Origin: Nitratireductor sp. | GTDB taxonomy: Bacteria > Pseudomonadota > Alphaproteobacteria > Rhizobiales > Rhizobiaceae | Direction: 5' to 3' | Assembly (NCBI RefSeq): GCF_017794765.1 | Contig: NZ_CP051236.1 | Location: 1,530,014-1,594,013 of the forward strand | Length of the DNA stretch: 64,000 nucleotides | Shown: piece by piece, positions 29,294 to 38,567 of the stretch | Layout of the letters: each line of letters starts with the position of its first letter | Numbering within the stretch: position 1 is the stretch's first letter | Made by a program: the position numbers and the translations under genes | The notes under the pieces: generated by a model | Database searches by the model: none | What the model saw: the letters and a program-made list of their open reading frames with translations, nothing else | What the model was told of the DNA's origin: nothing

Positions 29294-30408
29294 GCCGCGC
29301 CTCCCTTGTCGTTCATGTCCATCGGCTTGAAGGCGATGTCTCCGAAGCCGAACCCTTTCGGGCCCACCACATCAAGCGCTTCGGGGCTGCGCAGGAGCGG
29401 ATGGCAGGGAAGGGCGAGCACGGCCACGCGCTGGCCGTATCGCAGCATCTCGGTGGAGATCGCCTCGCCGCTGTCGGCGTCCAGAACGACGATCAGATCA
29501 GGCACGATGACCTCGATCTCGCCGTTGCGCGAGAAGATCAGGAACTCGTTCTGAATGTGAATGGAGGCCTGATCGTCTTCATGGATGTCAAAACCCTGGA
29601 TGATTGCTTCGCCGCGGACGAAGCCACCGGCCAGGTGTCGTTTGAGATCGACGATCTTGCCCCGAAACACCACTTCGCCGTTTTCGCTCTCACAGATCGC
29701 TTCGACGGGATCGCGGTGCTCGCGTCGGGCATCGAGTACGGCGTTCCCGAGCGAAATGGCTTTGCTGTAGGAGTGCGGAATGGCGTAGCGCTTGATGAAT
29801 TCTCCCGACATGGGAGCGCTTGCCAGCGTCGAGGCGCCGCCCTGGGAGACGACGCAGGCTCTTGCCATCCGCTCGTGCCAGAGTTCTGAAATCGCATGGT
29901 CGAAGATCACCACATTGCCGTGCGGATCGCACATGACACTTGGCGTCGAGCGATGCCCGTAAATGGCATAGGTGGTCATCTGCATTTCAGGAAACGCGCG
30001 GCCCATGCCGTCGCAGTCGACGACAGGCAGACCTGCCATGGCGGCGGCGATGAGGGGTTCCATGGAATTCTGGCCGCCGATCTCCTCACAGGCAATCGCG
30101 TCCACCTTAATGCCCAGGCGCTCTTCCAGCGCCCTGACACAGCGCAGCCCTTCGCGTCCCTCCTTGATGCGTTCATGCGAAACGAGAGGCGCGCCAATGC
30201 CGCCCATCGCCACGATGCGTGCCTCGTCAGGAACGCTTTCCAGAGGGATGATCTCCATGACATGGCCATCACGCAAAGCCTGGCGCACCCGCAGTTTGCC
30301 GATATAGGGATTACCGCCGCCGCCCGTGCCGAGAATGCCCGAGCCGATTTCCAGCGCGTCGACCATCGCCTCATCGAGGCGCCAGCGGCCGTCCAGGCGA
30401 TCAAGCAT
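29290..30408 (-). CDS. DUF917 family protein, copy 1
   Basis: A 372-residue DUF917 protein with EIGSGILGTGGGGNPYIGKL, LPVVDCDGMGRAFPEMQM and VPDLIVVLDADSGE. The start is ambiguous between adjacent ATGs at 30411 and 30408; 30408 gives the better distance from GGAGG. It overlaps the end of the HyuA-like gene by 8 bp. Pairing of DUF917 proteins with a HyuA-type ATPase is common in bacteria and points to joint work on a cyclic amide; the substrate is unknown. Confidence 0.85.
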   Translation of the reverse strand: MLDRLDGRWRLDEAMVDALEIGSGILGTGGGGNPYIGKLRVRQALRDGHVMEIIPLESVPDEARIVAMGGIGAPLVSHERIKEGREGLRCVRALEERLGIKVDAIACEEIGGQNSMEPLIAAAMAGLPVVDCDGMGRAFPEMQMTTYAIYGHRSTPSVMCDPHGNVVIFDHAISELWHERMARACVVSQGGASTLASAPMSGEFIKRYAIPHSYSKAISLGNAVLDARREHRDPVEAICESENGEVVFRGKIVDLKRHLAGGFVRGEAIIQGFDIHEDDQASIHIQNEFLIFSRNGEIEVIVPDLIVVLDADSGEAISTEMLRYGQRVAVLALPCHPLLRSPEALDVVGPKGFGFGDIAFKPMDMNDKGGAA

Positions 30409-31957
30409 CATGACCTCCCATCTCGCCCACGACCTTGACGTGAATGCGGGTCGCATTTCCCGGCAGATAGGCCAGCGGCACATCTTCGCGCTCGATGGTC
30501 TCGATCGTTTCGGCCACGGCACCGGAGCGGATGGCCTTTTCGCGCGCCTCGTCCTCGGCCTGTTTGAGGCAGATTTCGCGCGTCAGTCCTTTCTCCAGCG
30601 AGAAGATGCGGTCGACCTCCCCGCTGATCTGCGCGATTGCAGCGCCAACAGCATTGGCCACGGCGAAATTTTCCGGCCGCATGACTTTCAGGTCGCCGAT
30701 CTGCTCCGGCATCAAAATCGAGCCGCCACCGACTGCAATGACAGGGACGGGGTCAGGAGAAAGGCGCGTGCGCTCGATGGCGCGCTCCAGCATGCTGGTC
30801 ATCTCGGTGCGGGCTGCTTCCAGAAGGGCCGGATCGAGATCGGCGACACGGGCGCGGTCACCCACCTCCGCTTCACCCCGGGCTACGGCGATATCGGTCG
30901 TGGTGAGCGTGTCACCGCCAAAGACACGTGCTTCCCGCGTGATGCGGTAGCCCACGGATTGCGGGCCAACGGTGACCCGGTCGCCCGATTGGCGCACAAG
31001 CGAGCCGCCGCCCAGACCGATGGAGAACACGTCGGGCATGCGGAAGTTTGTACGCACGCCGCCGATGTCGACCACAGTGGCCGCCTGGCGCGGAAAGCCG
31101 TGCTGGAGCGAACCGATATCTGTGGTGGTGCCGCCAATATCCACAACGATGCCGTCGCGCACTCCCGTGAGGAAGGCGGCCCCGCGCATGGAATTGGTCG
31201 GGCCTGACGCGAAGGTCAGCACCGGGAAGCGCTTTACCGTCTCCGCGCCCATGAGAGTGCCATCGTTCTGGGTGATGAAGAACGGGCAGTGAAGGCCGGC
31301 CGATTTCAGGGCCTCTGCGAAAGCTTCAACCGTACGCGCACTGAGCTGAAGCAGGCTTGCATTCATGACGGCAGCGCTTTCGCGCTCCAGGAGTCCGATA
31401 CGACCGATCTCGCTGGAGAGGACCACCGGGATGTCAGGGCACTTTGTCAGGAGACGCTTACGGGCTTCCTCTTCCATCTGCGCATTGATGGGACCGAATA
31501 CGGATGTGATCGCGACGGCTCCGATGCGCTTGGCGTTGATGTCGTCGGCAATTCGGTCGATCTCCTCAAGGTCGAGTGCGGCAAGCTCGCGGCCATCGAA
31601 TTCGTAGCCGCCGCGCACGAGATAGCCATGGCCCCCGACTGCCTCGCGCAGGTCGTCCGGCCAGTCGACCATCGGTGGCAGACAGGCGGTTGCCGGCAGG
31701 CCAAGTCGGATCGCAGCAACCGGATTCACATGACGGCGCTCGATCACCGCGTTGGTGAAGTGTGTCGTGCCGATCATGACGGTCGTGATTTTCGAACGGT
31801 CGATATCGGCCTTGGAAATTGCCGCTTCCATCGCTTCGCGCACGCCGGAGGTGACGTCCTCGGTTGTCGAGGCCTTGACGCCGGAAAGCACATTGCGGCC
31901 CTGCATGATCACCGCATCGGTGTTCGTGCCGCCAACATCGATCCCTAGACGATACAT
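30401..31957 (-). CDS. Hydantoinase/oxoprolinase family ATPase (HyuA-like)
   Basis: A 518-residue protein of the hydantoinase A / 5-oxoprolinase family, with the ASKHA-type phosphate motifs GIDVGGTNTDAV at the start, IVVDIGGTTTDIG mid-protein and VPVIAVGGGSILMP later. It is shorter than classical HyuA (about 700 residues) and there is no HyuB gene; this short form often travels with DUF917. It probably uses ATP to activate and open a ring amide. It lies between the transporter ATPase gene and two DUF917 genes in one operon. Confidence 0.88.
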   Translation of the reverse strand: MYRLGIDVGGTNTDAVIMQGRNVLSGVKASTTEDVTSGVREAMEAAISKADIDRSKITTVMIGTTHFTNAVIERRHVNPVAAIRLGLPATACLPPMVDWPDDLREAVGGHGYLVRGGYEFDGRELAALDLEEIDRIADDINAKRIGAVAITSVFGPINAQMEEEARKRLLTKCPDIPVVLSSEIGRIGLLERESAAVMNASLLQLSARTVEAFAEALKSAGLHCPFFITQNDGTLMGAETVKRFPVLTFASGPTNSMRGAAFLTGVRDGIVVDIGGTTTDIGSLQHGFPRQAATVVDIGGVRTNFRMPDVFSIGLGGGSLVRQSGDRVTVGPQSVGYRITREARVFGGDTLTTTDIAVARGEAEVGDRARVADLDPALLEAARTEMTSMLERAIERTRLSPDPVPVIAVGGGSILMPEQIGDLKVMRPENFAVANAVGAAIAQISGEVDRIFSLEKGLTREICLKQAEDEAREKAIRSGAVAETIETIEREDVPLAYLPGNATRIHVKVVGEMGGHDA

Positions 31958-31986
31958 TTTTCTGGTCCTGCCTTTCTGAACGGTTC

Positions 31987-33666
31987 TCAGGCCGCCGTGT
32001 CGACGAGGTAGCGTCGCCGCTCCTCATCGCTCACGCGGGGTTTGTGGGCTTCTTCCTCGTCGCTGATCACCGGAACGGCGGCGATGAGCGCGCGGGTGTA
32101 TGGGTGCTGTGGCGCCTGGAACAGCGTGCGCGGTTCGCCGGCCTCGACTATCTCTCCGCGCAGCATGATCGCGATCTGGCTGCAGAAATTGCGCATCAGT
32201 GACAGGTCGTGAGAGATGAAGAGATAAGTCAGGCCGAGCTCTTCGCGCAGCCGCGTCAAAAGCGCGATGACATTCTTCTGCACGGAGACGTCGAGCGCGG
32301 ATGTCGGTTCATCCAGTACAATGATTTCCGGATCGGCGGCGAGGGCGCGGGCAATGGCGACGCGCTGCTTCTGGCCGCCGGATAGTTCATGCGGGTATTT
32401 TCCGACATAGCTGGCCGGCAGGTCGACCTGCGCGAGAAGGTCAATGATCCGCGTGTCTCGCGCCTTGCCGTGCATGCCGGCAAATGTGAGCGGGACCGCA
32501 AGCGTCTGACCTACGGTGCGCTTCGGATTGAGAGAGGTGCCGGGGTTTTGATAAACGATCTGGATCTTTCGCCGGAAGGCATCGCTGCCGCGTTCGCTTG
32601 CGACCGATTTTCCATCGACAGTCACCGTACCGCGGGATGCATCGATCAGCCCCATGACCATGCGCGCAACGGTGGTTTTTCCCGAACCCGATTCACCGGC
32701 AAGGCCGAAGACTTCTCCGCGCCGCACCGATAGCGACACGTCCGAAACGGCCACATGTCTGGTTCGCCGGCCGATCAGGGGTTTCTGCTCAAAAACCTTT
32801 GTAACGTTCTGCATCTCCACGATGGGCGCAGCTGTCGCGGGCTTCTGGTCTTCCACCTTCTTCCCATAAAGGGGCGGGATCGCATCGATCAGTTCACGGG
32901 TATAGTCCTGGCGCGGTGTGGAGAAGATCTCGCCGAGACGTCCGTGCTCAACGATCTCGCCATAACGCATCACATAGACATCGTCCGCCATCTGCCGCAC
33001 GACACCGAGATTGTGAGTAATCATCAGCAGGGAGAGGCCGTTTTCATCGACGAGACGGTTGATGAGTTTCATGATCTCATCCTGCGTCGTCACGTCGAGC
33101 GCGGTCCCCGGTTCATCGGCGATCAGGAGATCCGGCTGGTGCAGAAGGGAAAGCGCGATCAGAACGCGCTGACGCATGCCTCCGGAAAGCTGGGAAGGAT
33201 AGGCGGAGACAATCCGCTCCGGATCATTCAGCTGAACGCGGCGCAGGACTTCGAAAATCCGCTTTTGACGCTCCGCCGCGCCCGTTCTGCGTCCGAGACG
33301 CCGGTCGGCATGATACAGGACGTCATCGAGATGCCTGCCGATCTTGAACACCGGGTTGAACGAGGAAAGCGGGTCCTGCATGATCACGGAAAAGGCGGTG
33401 CCCTTGAGCGCGTCGCGCCGGGCTGTCGGCATGCTCAGAACATCCTCATCGCGATACTTAATCGATCCGCTTTCCACCCGTGCGTTGCGCGGCAGCGTTC
33501 CCAGAATGGCCTTGCTGGTGACCGATTTTCCGGACCCCGTTTCCCCGATCAGGGCGACACGACCACCTTGCGGGATTGTCAGAGCAACATCCCGCAACAC
33601 ATGGTGCCGGCGTCCATAGGTCTGGAAGGCGACGTTAAGGCCCGAGACATCGAGAAGTGCGGTCAT
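31987..33666 (-). CDS. Dipeptide-type ABC transporter ATPase, two fused domains
   Basis: A 559-residue protein with two complete ABC domains (OppD and OppF halves fused, like DdpD/GsiA). The first has Walker A GETGSGKSVTSK, signature LSGGMRQRVLIA and Walker B LLIADEPGTALD. The second has GESGSGKTTVAR, LSGGQKQRVAIA and IIVLDEPTSALD. It powers the importer with the two permeases upstream. Start 33666 has the typical MTALLDVSGLNV; it lies 2 bp after the permease stop. Confidence 0.93.
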   Translation of the reverse strand: MTALLDVSGLNVAFQTYGRRHHVLRDVALTIPQGGRVALIGETGSGKSVTSKAILGTLPRNARVESGSIKYRDEDVLSMPTARRDALKGTAFSVIMQDPLSSFNPVFKIGRHLDDVLYHADRRLGRRTGAAERQKRIFEVLRRVQLNDPERIVSAYPSQLSGGMRQRVLIALSLLHQPDLLIADEPGTALDVTTQDEIMKLINRLVDENGLSLLMITHNLGVVRQMADDVYVMRYGEIVEHGRLGEIFSTPRQDYTRELIDAIPPLYGKKVEDQKPATAAPIVEMQNVTKVFEQKPLIGRRTRHVAVSDVSLSVRRGEVFGLAGESGSGKTTVARMVMGLIDASRGTVTVDGKSVASERGSDAFRRKIQIVYQNPGTSLNPKRTVGQTLAVPLTFAGMHGKARDTRIIDLLAQVDLPASYVGKYPHELSGGQKQRVAIARALAADPEIIVLDEPTSALDVSVQKNVIALLTRLREELGLTYLFISHDLSLMRNFCSQIAIMLRGEIVEAGEPRTLFQAPQHPYTRALIAAVPVISDEEEAHKPRVSDEERRRYLVDTAA

Positions 33667-33668
33667 CG

Positions 33669-34544
33669 TCAAACCTCCACGTCGAACATGTCGCGGAGCC
33701 CGTCGCCCAGCAGGTTGAAACCCAGGGTGGCGTAGAAGATGGCAAAGCCGGGTGCCAGAACGCCCCACCACATCTCCGGCAGGAACTGCCGACCGTCTGC
33801 CACCATGGATCCAAGGTCTGGCGTCGGTGGCTTGACCCCGAGGCCCAGGAAGGAGAGCGTCGCACCGAACAGGATGACGAAGGCGGCATCCAGGGTCGTC
33901 TTGACAGAGATGACGGAGATGCAGTTCGGCAGGATCTCGCGGGTCAGAATATGCCAGTGGCTTGCGCCGGCAAGCCGCGCCGCCTCGACAAAATCTTCAG
34001 CCGCGATCGACTTGGAAACGCGATAGACAAGACGCGCATGCCAGGTCCACCACAGAAGGGTGATGGCGATCATCGCGTTGACGAGATTGGGTTCAAGCAC
34101 ATTGCCGACCGCAAGCGCCATGACCAGCGGCGGGATGGCCAGCATGACATTGGTGAGCCCGGTGATGAGGCGCTCTGTCCAGCCGCCGAAGTAGCCGGCC
34201 GCCAGCCCCAGTGCTGCTCCAAGCGGAACCGCCACGGCAAGAACACCCACAACCAGAAGAAGGGAAACCCTGAACCCGAAAATGACCCGGGTGAGAATGT
34301 CACGTCCGACCTTGTCGGTGCCAAGCCAGTAGGTAAGGTCTGGTGCGGCGTGTCGCGCCCGGAAATTGACGGCCGCTCCCACATGTTCGGGATAGGGCAC
34401 AATCAATGGTGCGAGGATCGCCAGCAGAATGACCGATAGCACCATGGCTGCGCCGATGATGGCGGTGGGATTGCGCGTGAAGCGGTACCACGCCATGTAG
34501 CGCGGTGTTAGAGCTTCGAGTTCAAGAGGCCTGCTGGAGGGCAT
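33669..34544 (-). CDS. ABC transporter permease, DppC type
   Basis: A 291-residue inner-membrane permease. An N-terminal OppC-type helix (TAIIGAAMVLSVILLAILAP) is followed by the LGTDKVGRDILTRVIFGFR motif and the EAA loop DFVEAARLAGASHWHILTREILPN. It pairs with the DppB-type permease at 34544-35572, overlapping it by one base. The transported compound is probably the substrate of the DUF917/HyuA enzymes. Confidence 0.92.
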   Translation of the reverse strand: MPSSRPLELEALTPRYMAWYRFTRNPTAIIGAAMVLSVILLAILAPLIVPYPEHVGAAVNFRARHAAPDLTYWLGTDKVGRDILTRVIFGFRVSLLLVVGVLAVAVPLGAALGLAAGYFGGWTERLITGLTNVMLAIPPLVMALAVGNVLEPNLVNAMIAITLLWWTWHARLVYRVSKSIAAEDFVEAARLAGASHWHILTREILPNCISVISVKTTLDAAFVILFGATLSFLGLGVKPPTPDLGSMVADGRQFLPEMWWGVLAPGFAIFYATLGFNLLGDGLRDMFDVEV

Positions 34545-35572
34545 CAGCGCGCCTCCTTCAGACGGAGACGCGGGTCAAGCATGAGCAGGATAATGTCGAT
34601 AGCGATATTGGCGACGATGAAGAAAAGGCCTGACAAGAGGACAACGCCCATCACCGCATTGAGGTCCTTCTGGAGAATGGCGTTGAGGCCATAGGAAGCA
34701 AAGCCACCCCATGAGAAGACGAGTTCGACCACGAAAGCGTTGCCGATCAGCGAGGCGAACTCCAGTCCCATAATCGTCAGCGGTGCGATGGAAGACAGTT
34801 TGAGGAGATAGCGGAAGACAATGACGCGATCGGGCACGCCGAAGGACTGCAGTGTCAGCACATGATCGCGTCGCTGGTTCTCGATCATTGCGGACCGCGT
34901 TATGCGCGTGATCTGGCCGATACCCGACATGGCGAGCGCAAGCGCGGGAAACAGAATGCGCTGAAGCGCGTCCAGGAACACATCGAAGCGTCCGTGAACA
35001 AGGGAATCCACCAAGAGCAGCCCTGTGGGCCCCGTGGGTGCGGCCAGCGAATGGTCGATCCGGCCGATGATCGGCCAGTCCGTGAGGAAGTATGCTGCAA
35101 AGAGCTGGAGAAGTATGGCGAAGAGGAAGCTCGGCATGGTGACGCCGACGATCGAAAACAGCCGTCCCGTATTGTCGATCCAGGTGTTGCGATAGCGCGC
35201 GGTGATGACGCCAAGCGGAATGGCCAGCAACGCCATCAGGATGACGGTGACAAGGACAAGCTCCAGGGTCGCCGGAAGCAGGCTCGCGATTTCGGTGCTG
35301 ACAGCCCGGCCAGAGATAAGCGAGCGGCCGAGGTCGCCCTGCAGCGCGTTGGTGGCGTAAGTTACGTATTGTTCGAGCAGAGGACGATCGAGCCCCATTT
35401 CCATACGCATCGCGTCGACCTGCTCTTGCGAGGCGCTCGGTCCGAGTGCGATGCGGGCGGGGTCGCCCGGCACTACGCGGGCGAGAACGAAAATCATCAG
35501 CGACAGAACAAACAGCACGCCGACGAAACCGGCAATGCGCTTGGCGAAGGTGTAGAGATAGTTCTCCTGCAT
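34544..35572 (-). CDS. ABC transporter permease, DppB type
   Basis: A 342-residue permease starting MQENYLYTFAKRIAGFVGVL, with the family signature VVPGDPARIALGPSAS, then GLDRPLLEQYVTY, DLGRSLISGRAV and an EAA-type loop HVLTLQSFGVPDRVIVFRYL. Start 35572 was chosen because an in-frame extension to 35665 reads like non-coding sequence. It is the first gene of the seven-gene import and DUF917 operon that runs to 26593. Confidence 0.9.
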   Translation of the reverse strand: MQENYLYTFAKRIAGFVGVLFVLSLMIFVLARVVPGDPARIALGPSASQEQVDAMRMEMGLDRPLLEQYVTYATNALQGDLGRSLISGRAVSTEIASLLPATLELVLVTVILMALLAIPLGVITARYRNTWIDNTGRLFSIVGVTMPSFLFAILLQLFAAYFLTDWPIIGRIDHSLAAPTGPTGLLLVDSLVHGRFDVFLDALQRILFPALALAMSGIGQITRITRSAMIENQRRDHVLTLQSFGVPDRVIVFRYLLKLSSIAPLTIMGLEFASLIGNAFVVELVFSWGGFASYGLNAILQKDLNAVMGVVLLSGLFFIVANIAIDIILLMLDPRLRLKEAR

Positions 35573-35670
35573 GCAGCCTCGATCCCCGAACCGCCGCACC
35601 TGTATCGGTGCGATCTTTGTTCTGGTTATCCTGCGGCTGTGAGGCGTCCCGTCGCAACGCCTCAAGAGTC

Positions 35671-35699
35671 TAGGTTTTGATTAATATGGTATAGGTTTT
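35671..35699. repeat. Direct repeat TAGGTTTT, 21-bp spacing
   Basis: TAGGTTTT at 35671-35678 recurs at 35692-35699, exactly 21 bp (two helical turns) apart in an AT-rich stretch. It lies about 100-127 bp upstream of the first transporter gene and 5 bp after the LuxR-type regulator gene. The geometry suits a dimeric activator site, perhaps for that regulator; this is inference. Confidence 0.55.
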
Positions 35700-35703
35700 T
35701 GCC

Positions 35704-37605
35704 TCAGAGCCAGCCAAGTGATCGCGCTGCTGCGACCGCTTCAGAACGACGCCGACAGCCCATCTTTCGGTAGGTATTGGTGAGGTGAAACTTGACGGTC
35801 ACCTCTGAAAGCCGCAGTTGCCGCGCGACAAATTTGTTGGTGCCGCCTTCGGCCACAAGTCGCAAAACGCGTAGTTCCTGCGCGGTGAGCACCGTGGATT
35901 TGGCTTCACGCCCAGGAGAAAACCCGTGGAGTTTTCGTAGTGTCGCGCGTCGTTCGGCGGTCGATACCACTTGTGACCCCACCCGCTTGTCATCGACGAG
36001 TGCGTCCACCAGGCTTATGTCGCCGAGCAGGTGGGTGATGACACCGATGCGGGCCAGTTCGTCCAGAAGCTCTGCAAACAGGTGACGGGCCCGGGTCATG
36101 TCGCGGTGAACCCGTGCCAGGTAGGCGGCCCAAAGCCGCAACCGGCCCCTGTCTCTCTCGCCAATATGTTCATTGCGCAGCAGCGCTTCGATCTGGGCAC
36201 GCAGCAGAGGCCTTCGGGGAAGGTGTTGAATGAGATGGCGCAACCATGCCATGGCTAGTTCGATTTCGATGGGGTCGACCAGGCGCGAGAGTGCTTCTTC
36301 TGCCGTTTCCACCCAAGTCAGGTTGATGCGCGACTGCACGGCCATGAGCCGGTCGGCGGCGGCTTGCCAGCGATTGGCGTTCTGAAGAAGCTCGACCTCG
36401 CGCATGGTGATCGCCGTGTTGAAGCGGCGGGAACGCCATTCCTGTACGCGCCACTTGTCGAGAAAACTGATCGCCGCGCCAAGCCCCACCTGGCGGCTGA
36501 CCACCTGCGAGCAATAGACAAGCGCAAGCTCGACCACCGCGGGCCAGATTTCTCCATAGGCAAACTTGTCAAACTCTTCGGCCACGAAGCGGACCAGATA
36601 TTCGGCGTCGCCCTTCTCGTAGGCCAGAACGCCTTCCAGCAAGGACATAAGTCGACGATCGGCAGGGACGTCGAAGGGCACGCGCTCAAGGGCCTTCCGC
36701 GCTGCCTGCACGCGCAGTTCCGCCTCTGAGAGCATGCCGCGTTGCAGCGAAAAGACGACACAATGCAGTTCGATGTAGAAGACGAGCAGATGGGCCTGTG
36801 CCTGCTGATAGTGATAAAGCGCGCGCTTGGCGATCTCCTCGGCCTCGTTCAGTTCCCGCCGCTGCAGGCAGACCGCGAGCATTGCGTTGTAGAAACTGCC
36901 GCGATGCAGATGATCGTCAATCGGCAGTTCGGCGAGCATGTCGAAGAGCTTTTCGCGGAGCTGATTGGAGATGGGTTGATCTTCATAGATCGCCATCAGG
37001 AACCGGAACTGCCGTACTGCCAGCGGGTAGCGCCCGCGCGCGGAGATGACAGCTTCGAGACTGTGCATTTCGTTGCCGAAATGCTGGGCCATGAGATAGC
37101 GTGCATGGGTGACGTTGCCAGCCTTGAGCGCGTGCATGGCAAGCGCCATGGTCAATGTTTCTTCGGTGTCCACCATGGCCCTGGGAAATCGGTTCAGGAC
37201 GTCGAGACAGGCGTCGTTTCCATGGAAGTGGATGAAGTAGATGCCACCATTTTCCTCAAACAGTGTCAGCGCACGCTGGTGGTCCCCATTCTCCTGAGCG
37301 GCGACAATCTGCGTTACGGGATCGTCCATGGACGATTGCGAGCGCTCCTCTTGCGCCACGGTTCCCGACAAGTGTTCTACCGCGCTTCGCCTTGCCACAA
37401 GTGTGTTTTCTTCATGGTGATATCGGATTGTGCGGGGAAGCTTGCCGGCCAGCCTGCGGGCCGCGCCTCGCTCATGGCTTCCGACCAAAAGCGTGCACAG
37501 CTCAGAGCCTTCATTCCCGCTATGCAGACGAAGCAGAAGCGCCCGCTCGTCCCGGGGAAGCAGGTCGACAAGATCGGCGAGGAGATCAGGCAGCGGCGAA
37601 CGCAT
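35704..37605 (-). CDS. LuxR/MalT-like transcriptional regulator lacking the ATPase domain
   Basis: A 633-residue protein. The C-terminal 65 residues are a LuxR-type HTH (LTAQELRVLRLVAEGGTNK and LRLSEVTVKFHLTNTYRKM). The middle holds a helical-repeat (MalT domain III-like) region, for example EETLTMALAMHALKAGNVTH. The first 90 residues (LPRDERALLLRL and IRYHHEENTL) resemble the end of the MalT NTPase/winged-helix part, but the P-loop domain itself is missing; full relatives are near 900 residues. A shorter start at 37329 is possible. It lies directly upstream of the importer operon on the same strand and probably controls it. It could be a decayed gene. Confidence 0.75.
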   Translation of the reverse strand: MRSPLPDLLADLVDLLPRDERALLLRLHSGNEGSELCTLLVGSHERGAARRLAGKLPRTIRYHHEENTLVARRSAVEHLSGTVAQEERSQSSMDDPVTQIVAAQENGDHQRALTLFEENGGIYFIHFHGNDACLDVLNRFPRAMVDTEETLTMALAMHALKAGNVTHARYLMAQHFGNEMHSLEAVISARGRYPLAVRQFRFLMAIYEDQPISNQLREKLFDMLAELPIDDHLHRGSFYNAMLAVCLQRRELNEAEEIAKRALYHYQQAQAHLLVFYIELHCVVFSLQRGMLSEAELRVQAARKALERVPFDVPADRRLMSLLEGVLAYEKGDAEYLVRFVAEEFDKFAYGEIWPAVVELALVYCSQVVSRQVGLGAAISFLDKWRVQEWRSRRFNTAITMREVELLQNANRWQAAADRLMAVQSRINLTWVETAEEALSRLVDPIEIELAMAWLRHLIQHLPRRPLLRAQIEALLRNEHIGERDRGRLRLWAAYLARVHRDMTRARHLFAELLDELARIGVITHLLGDISLVDALVDDKRVGSQVVSTAERRATLRKLHGFSPGREAKSTVLTAQELRVLRLVAEGGTNKFVARQLRLSEVTVKFHLTNTYRKMGCRRRSEAVAAARSLGWL

Positions 37606-37781
37606 GGGAAGCGGTATAGCGCTGCAAGGGGAATTTCACAAAGCCGTTATGGCTCTGGGAAAAGTCCGCTGCCGGAGGCCCTGGCAAGGAACGGCTGGCC
37701 ACCGGACCACGGTGGAGGGCAACCCGCAGGCGTGAAAGGGTCGGACTTCCACGAATGCGAGCCTGTGCGAAACCGTTGCGG

Positions 37782-38567
37782 CTAGGCGTCCCGGGTTTTG
37801 CCTGCCACGGAAGCATGCCAAGGGGTCAGCCAGCCACGCAACTGGGCGATCAGCGTGTAGAGCGTTAGCCCGATCAGCGTCAGGAGCACGATGACGGCGA
37901 AGAGGCCGGGGACCTGAAGCTCCTGGAGCATGGCGACAGCGAGATAACCGAGGCCCTCATTGCCACCGATGAATTCGCCGACAATGGCGCCGATCATGGA
38001 CATCACCACCGCCACTTCCATGCCGGCCAGAACCACGGGCAGGGCAGTGGGAAGGTCGAGCATGGTGAAGCGCTGGATCGGATTTGCCTGCAGCATGACG
38101 AACACGTCGCGGTCACCCGGTTCGACGGAGCGGAAGGCGACAAGCGCGTTTGAGAAGACCGGGAAAAAGGAAAGTGCCGCGGCGATGACGATTTTCGATT
38201 CCAGCCCGAAGCCGAACCACAGGATGAAAAGTGGAGCGAGCGCGATCTTTGGAATGAGCTGCAGGCACACGATGAAGGGTTTGAAGGCCCATTCGAGCAT
38301 CTGCACACGCGCCATCGCCATGCCGAGCGTGATGCCAAGAAAGACGGCGATCAAAAAGCCTGAAACCGCTTCGATGACAGTCACCATCGCATGACGCCAG
38401 ACCTCGGCATCGCTCACGAGCTCGATAAAGGCGACGACGATCTGAAAGGGCGTCGGCAGAATGAAGGCCGAAACCTCGGCGGTGCGGACATAAACCGTCC
38501 ATGCGATCAGAAAGAGTGCTACCGTCGCAACAGGAAGTGCGACGCGGATCAAACGGTCGGTGCCCAT
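37782..38567 (-). CDS. ABC transporter permease, SsuC/TauC type
   Basis: A 261-residue permease with about six helices and the conserved loop IGAIVGEFIGGNEGLGYLAV, typical of nitrate/sulfonate/taurine/thiamine-precursor importers. Start codon and the upstream ATPase stop coincide at 38567. It works with the ATPase and binding protein encoded upstream. Because the operon begins with the regulon operator at 40379, its substrate is probably a compound of the aromatic pathway, not a sulfonate. Confidence 0.9.
   Translation of the reverse strand: MGTDRLIRVALPVATVALFLIAWTVYVRTAEVSAFILPTPFQIVVAFIELVSDAEVWRHAMVTVIEAVSGFLIAVFLGITLGMAMARVQMLEWAFKPFIVCLQLIPKIALAPLFILWFGFGLESKIVIAAALSFFPVFSNALVAFRSVEPGDRDVFVMLQANPIQRFTMLDLPTALPVVLAGMEVAVVMSMIGAIVGEFIGGNEGLGYLAVAMLQELQVPGLFAVIVLLTLIGLTLYTLIAQLRGWLTPWHASVAGKTRDA

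Noticed and set aside
35641..35663. Inverted repeat GAGGCGT / ACGCCTC downstream of the LuxR-type gene considered as a terminator
   Set aside because: Only 7 bp with a 9-base loop and no T-run on the minus strand; too weak to call, although an operator role cannot be excluded.
37586..37816. Possible remnant of the missing ATPase domain upstream of the LuxR/MalT-like gene
   Set aside because: Frames in this stretch contain no P-loop or MalT-like motif, so no trace of the lost domain can be claimed.
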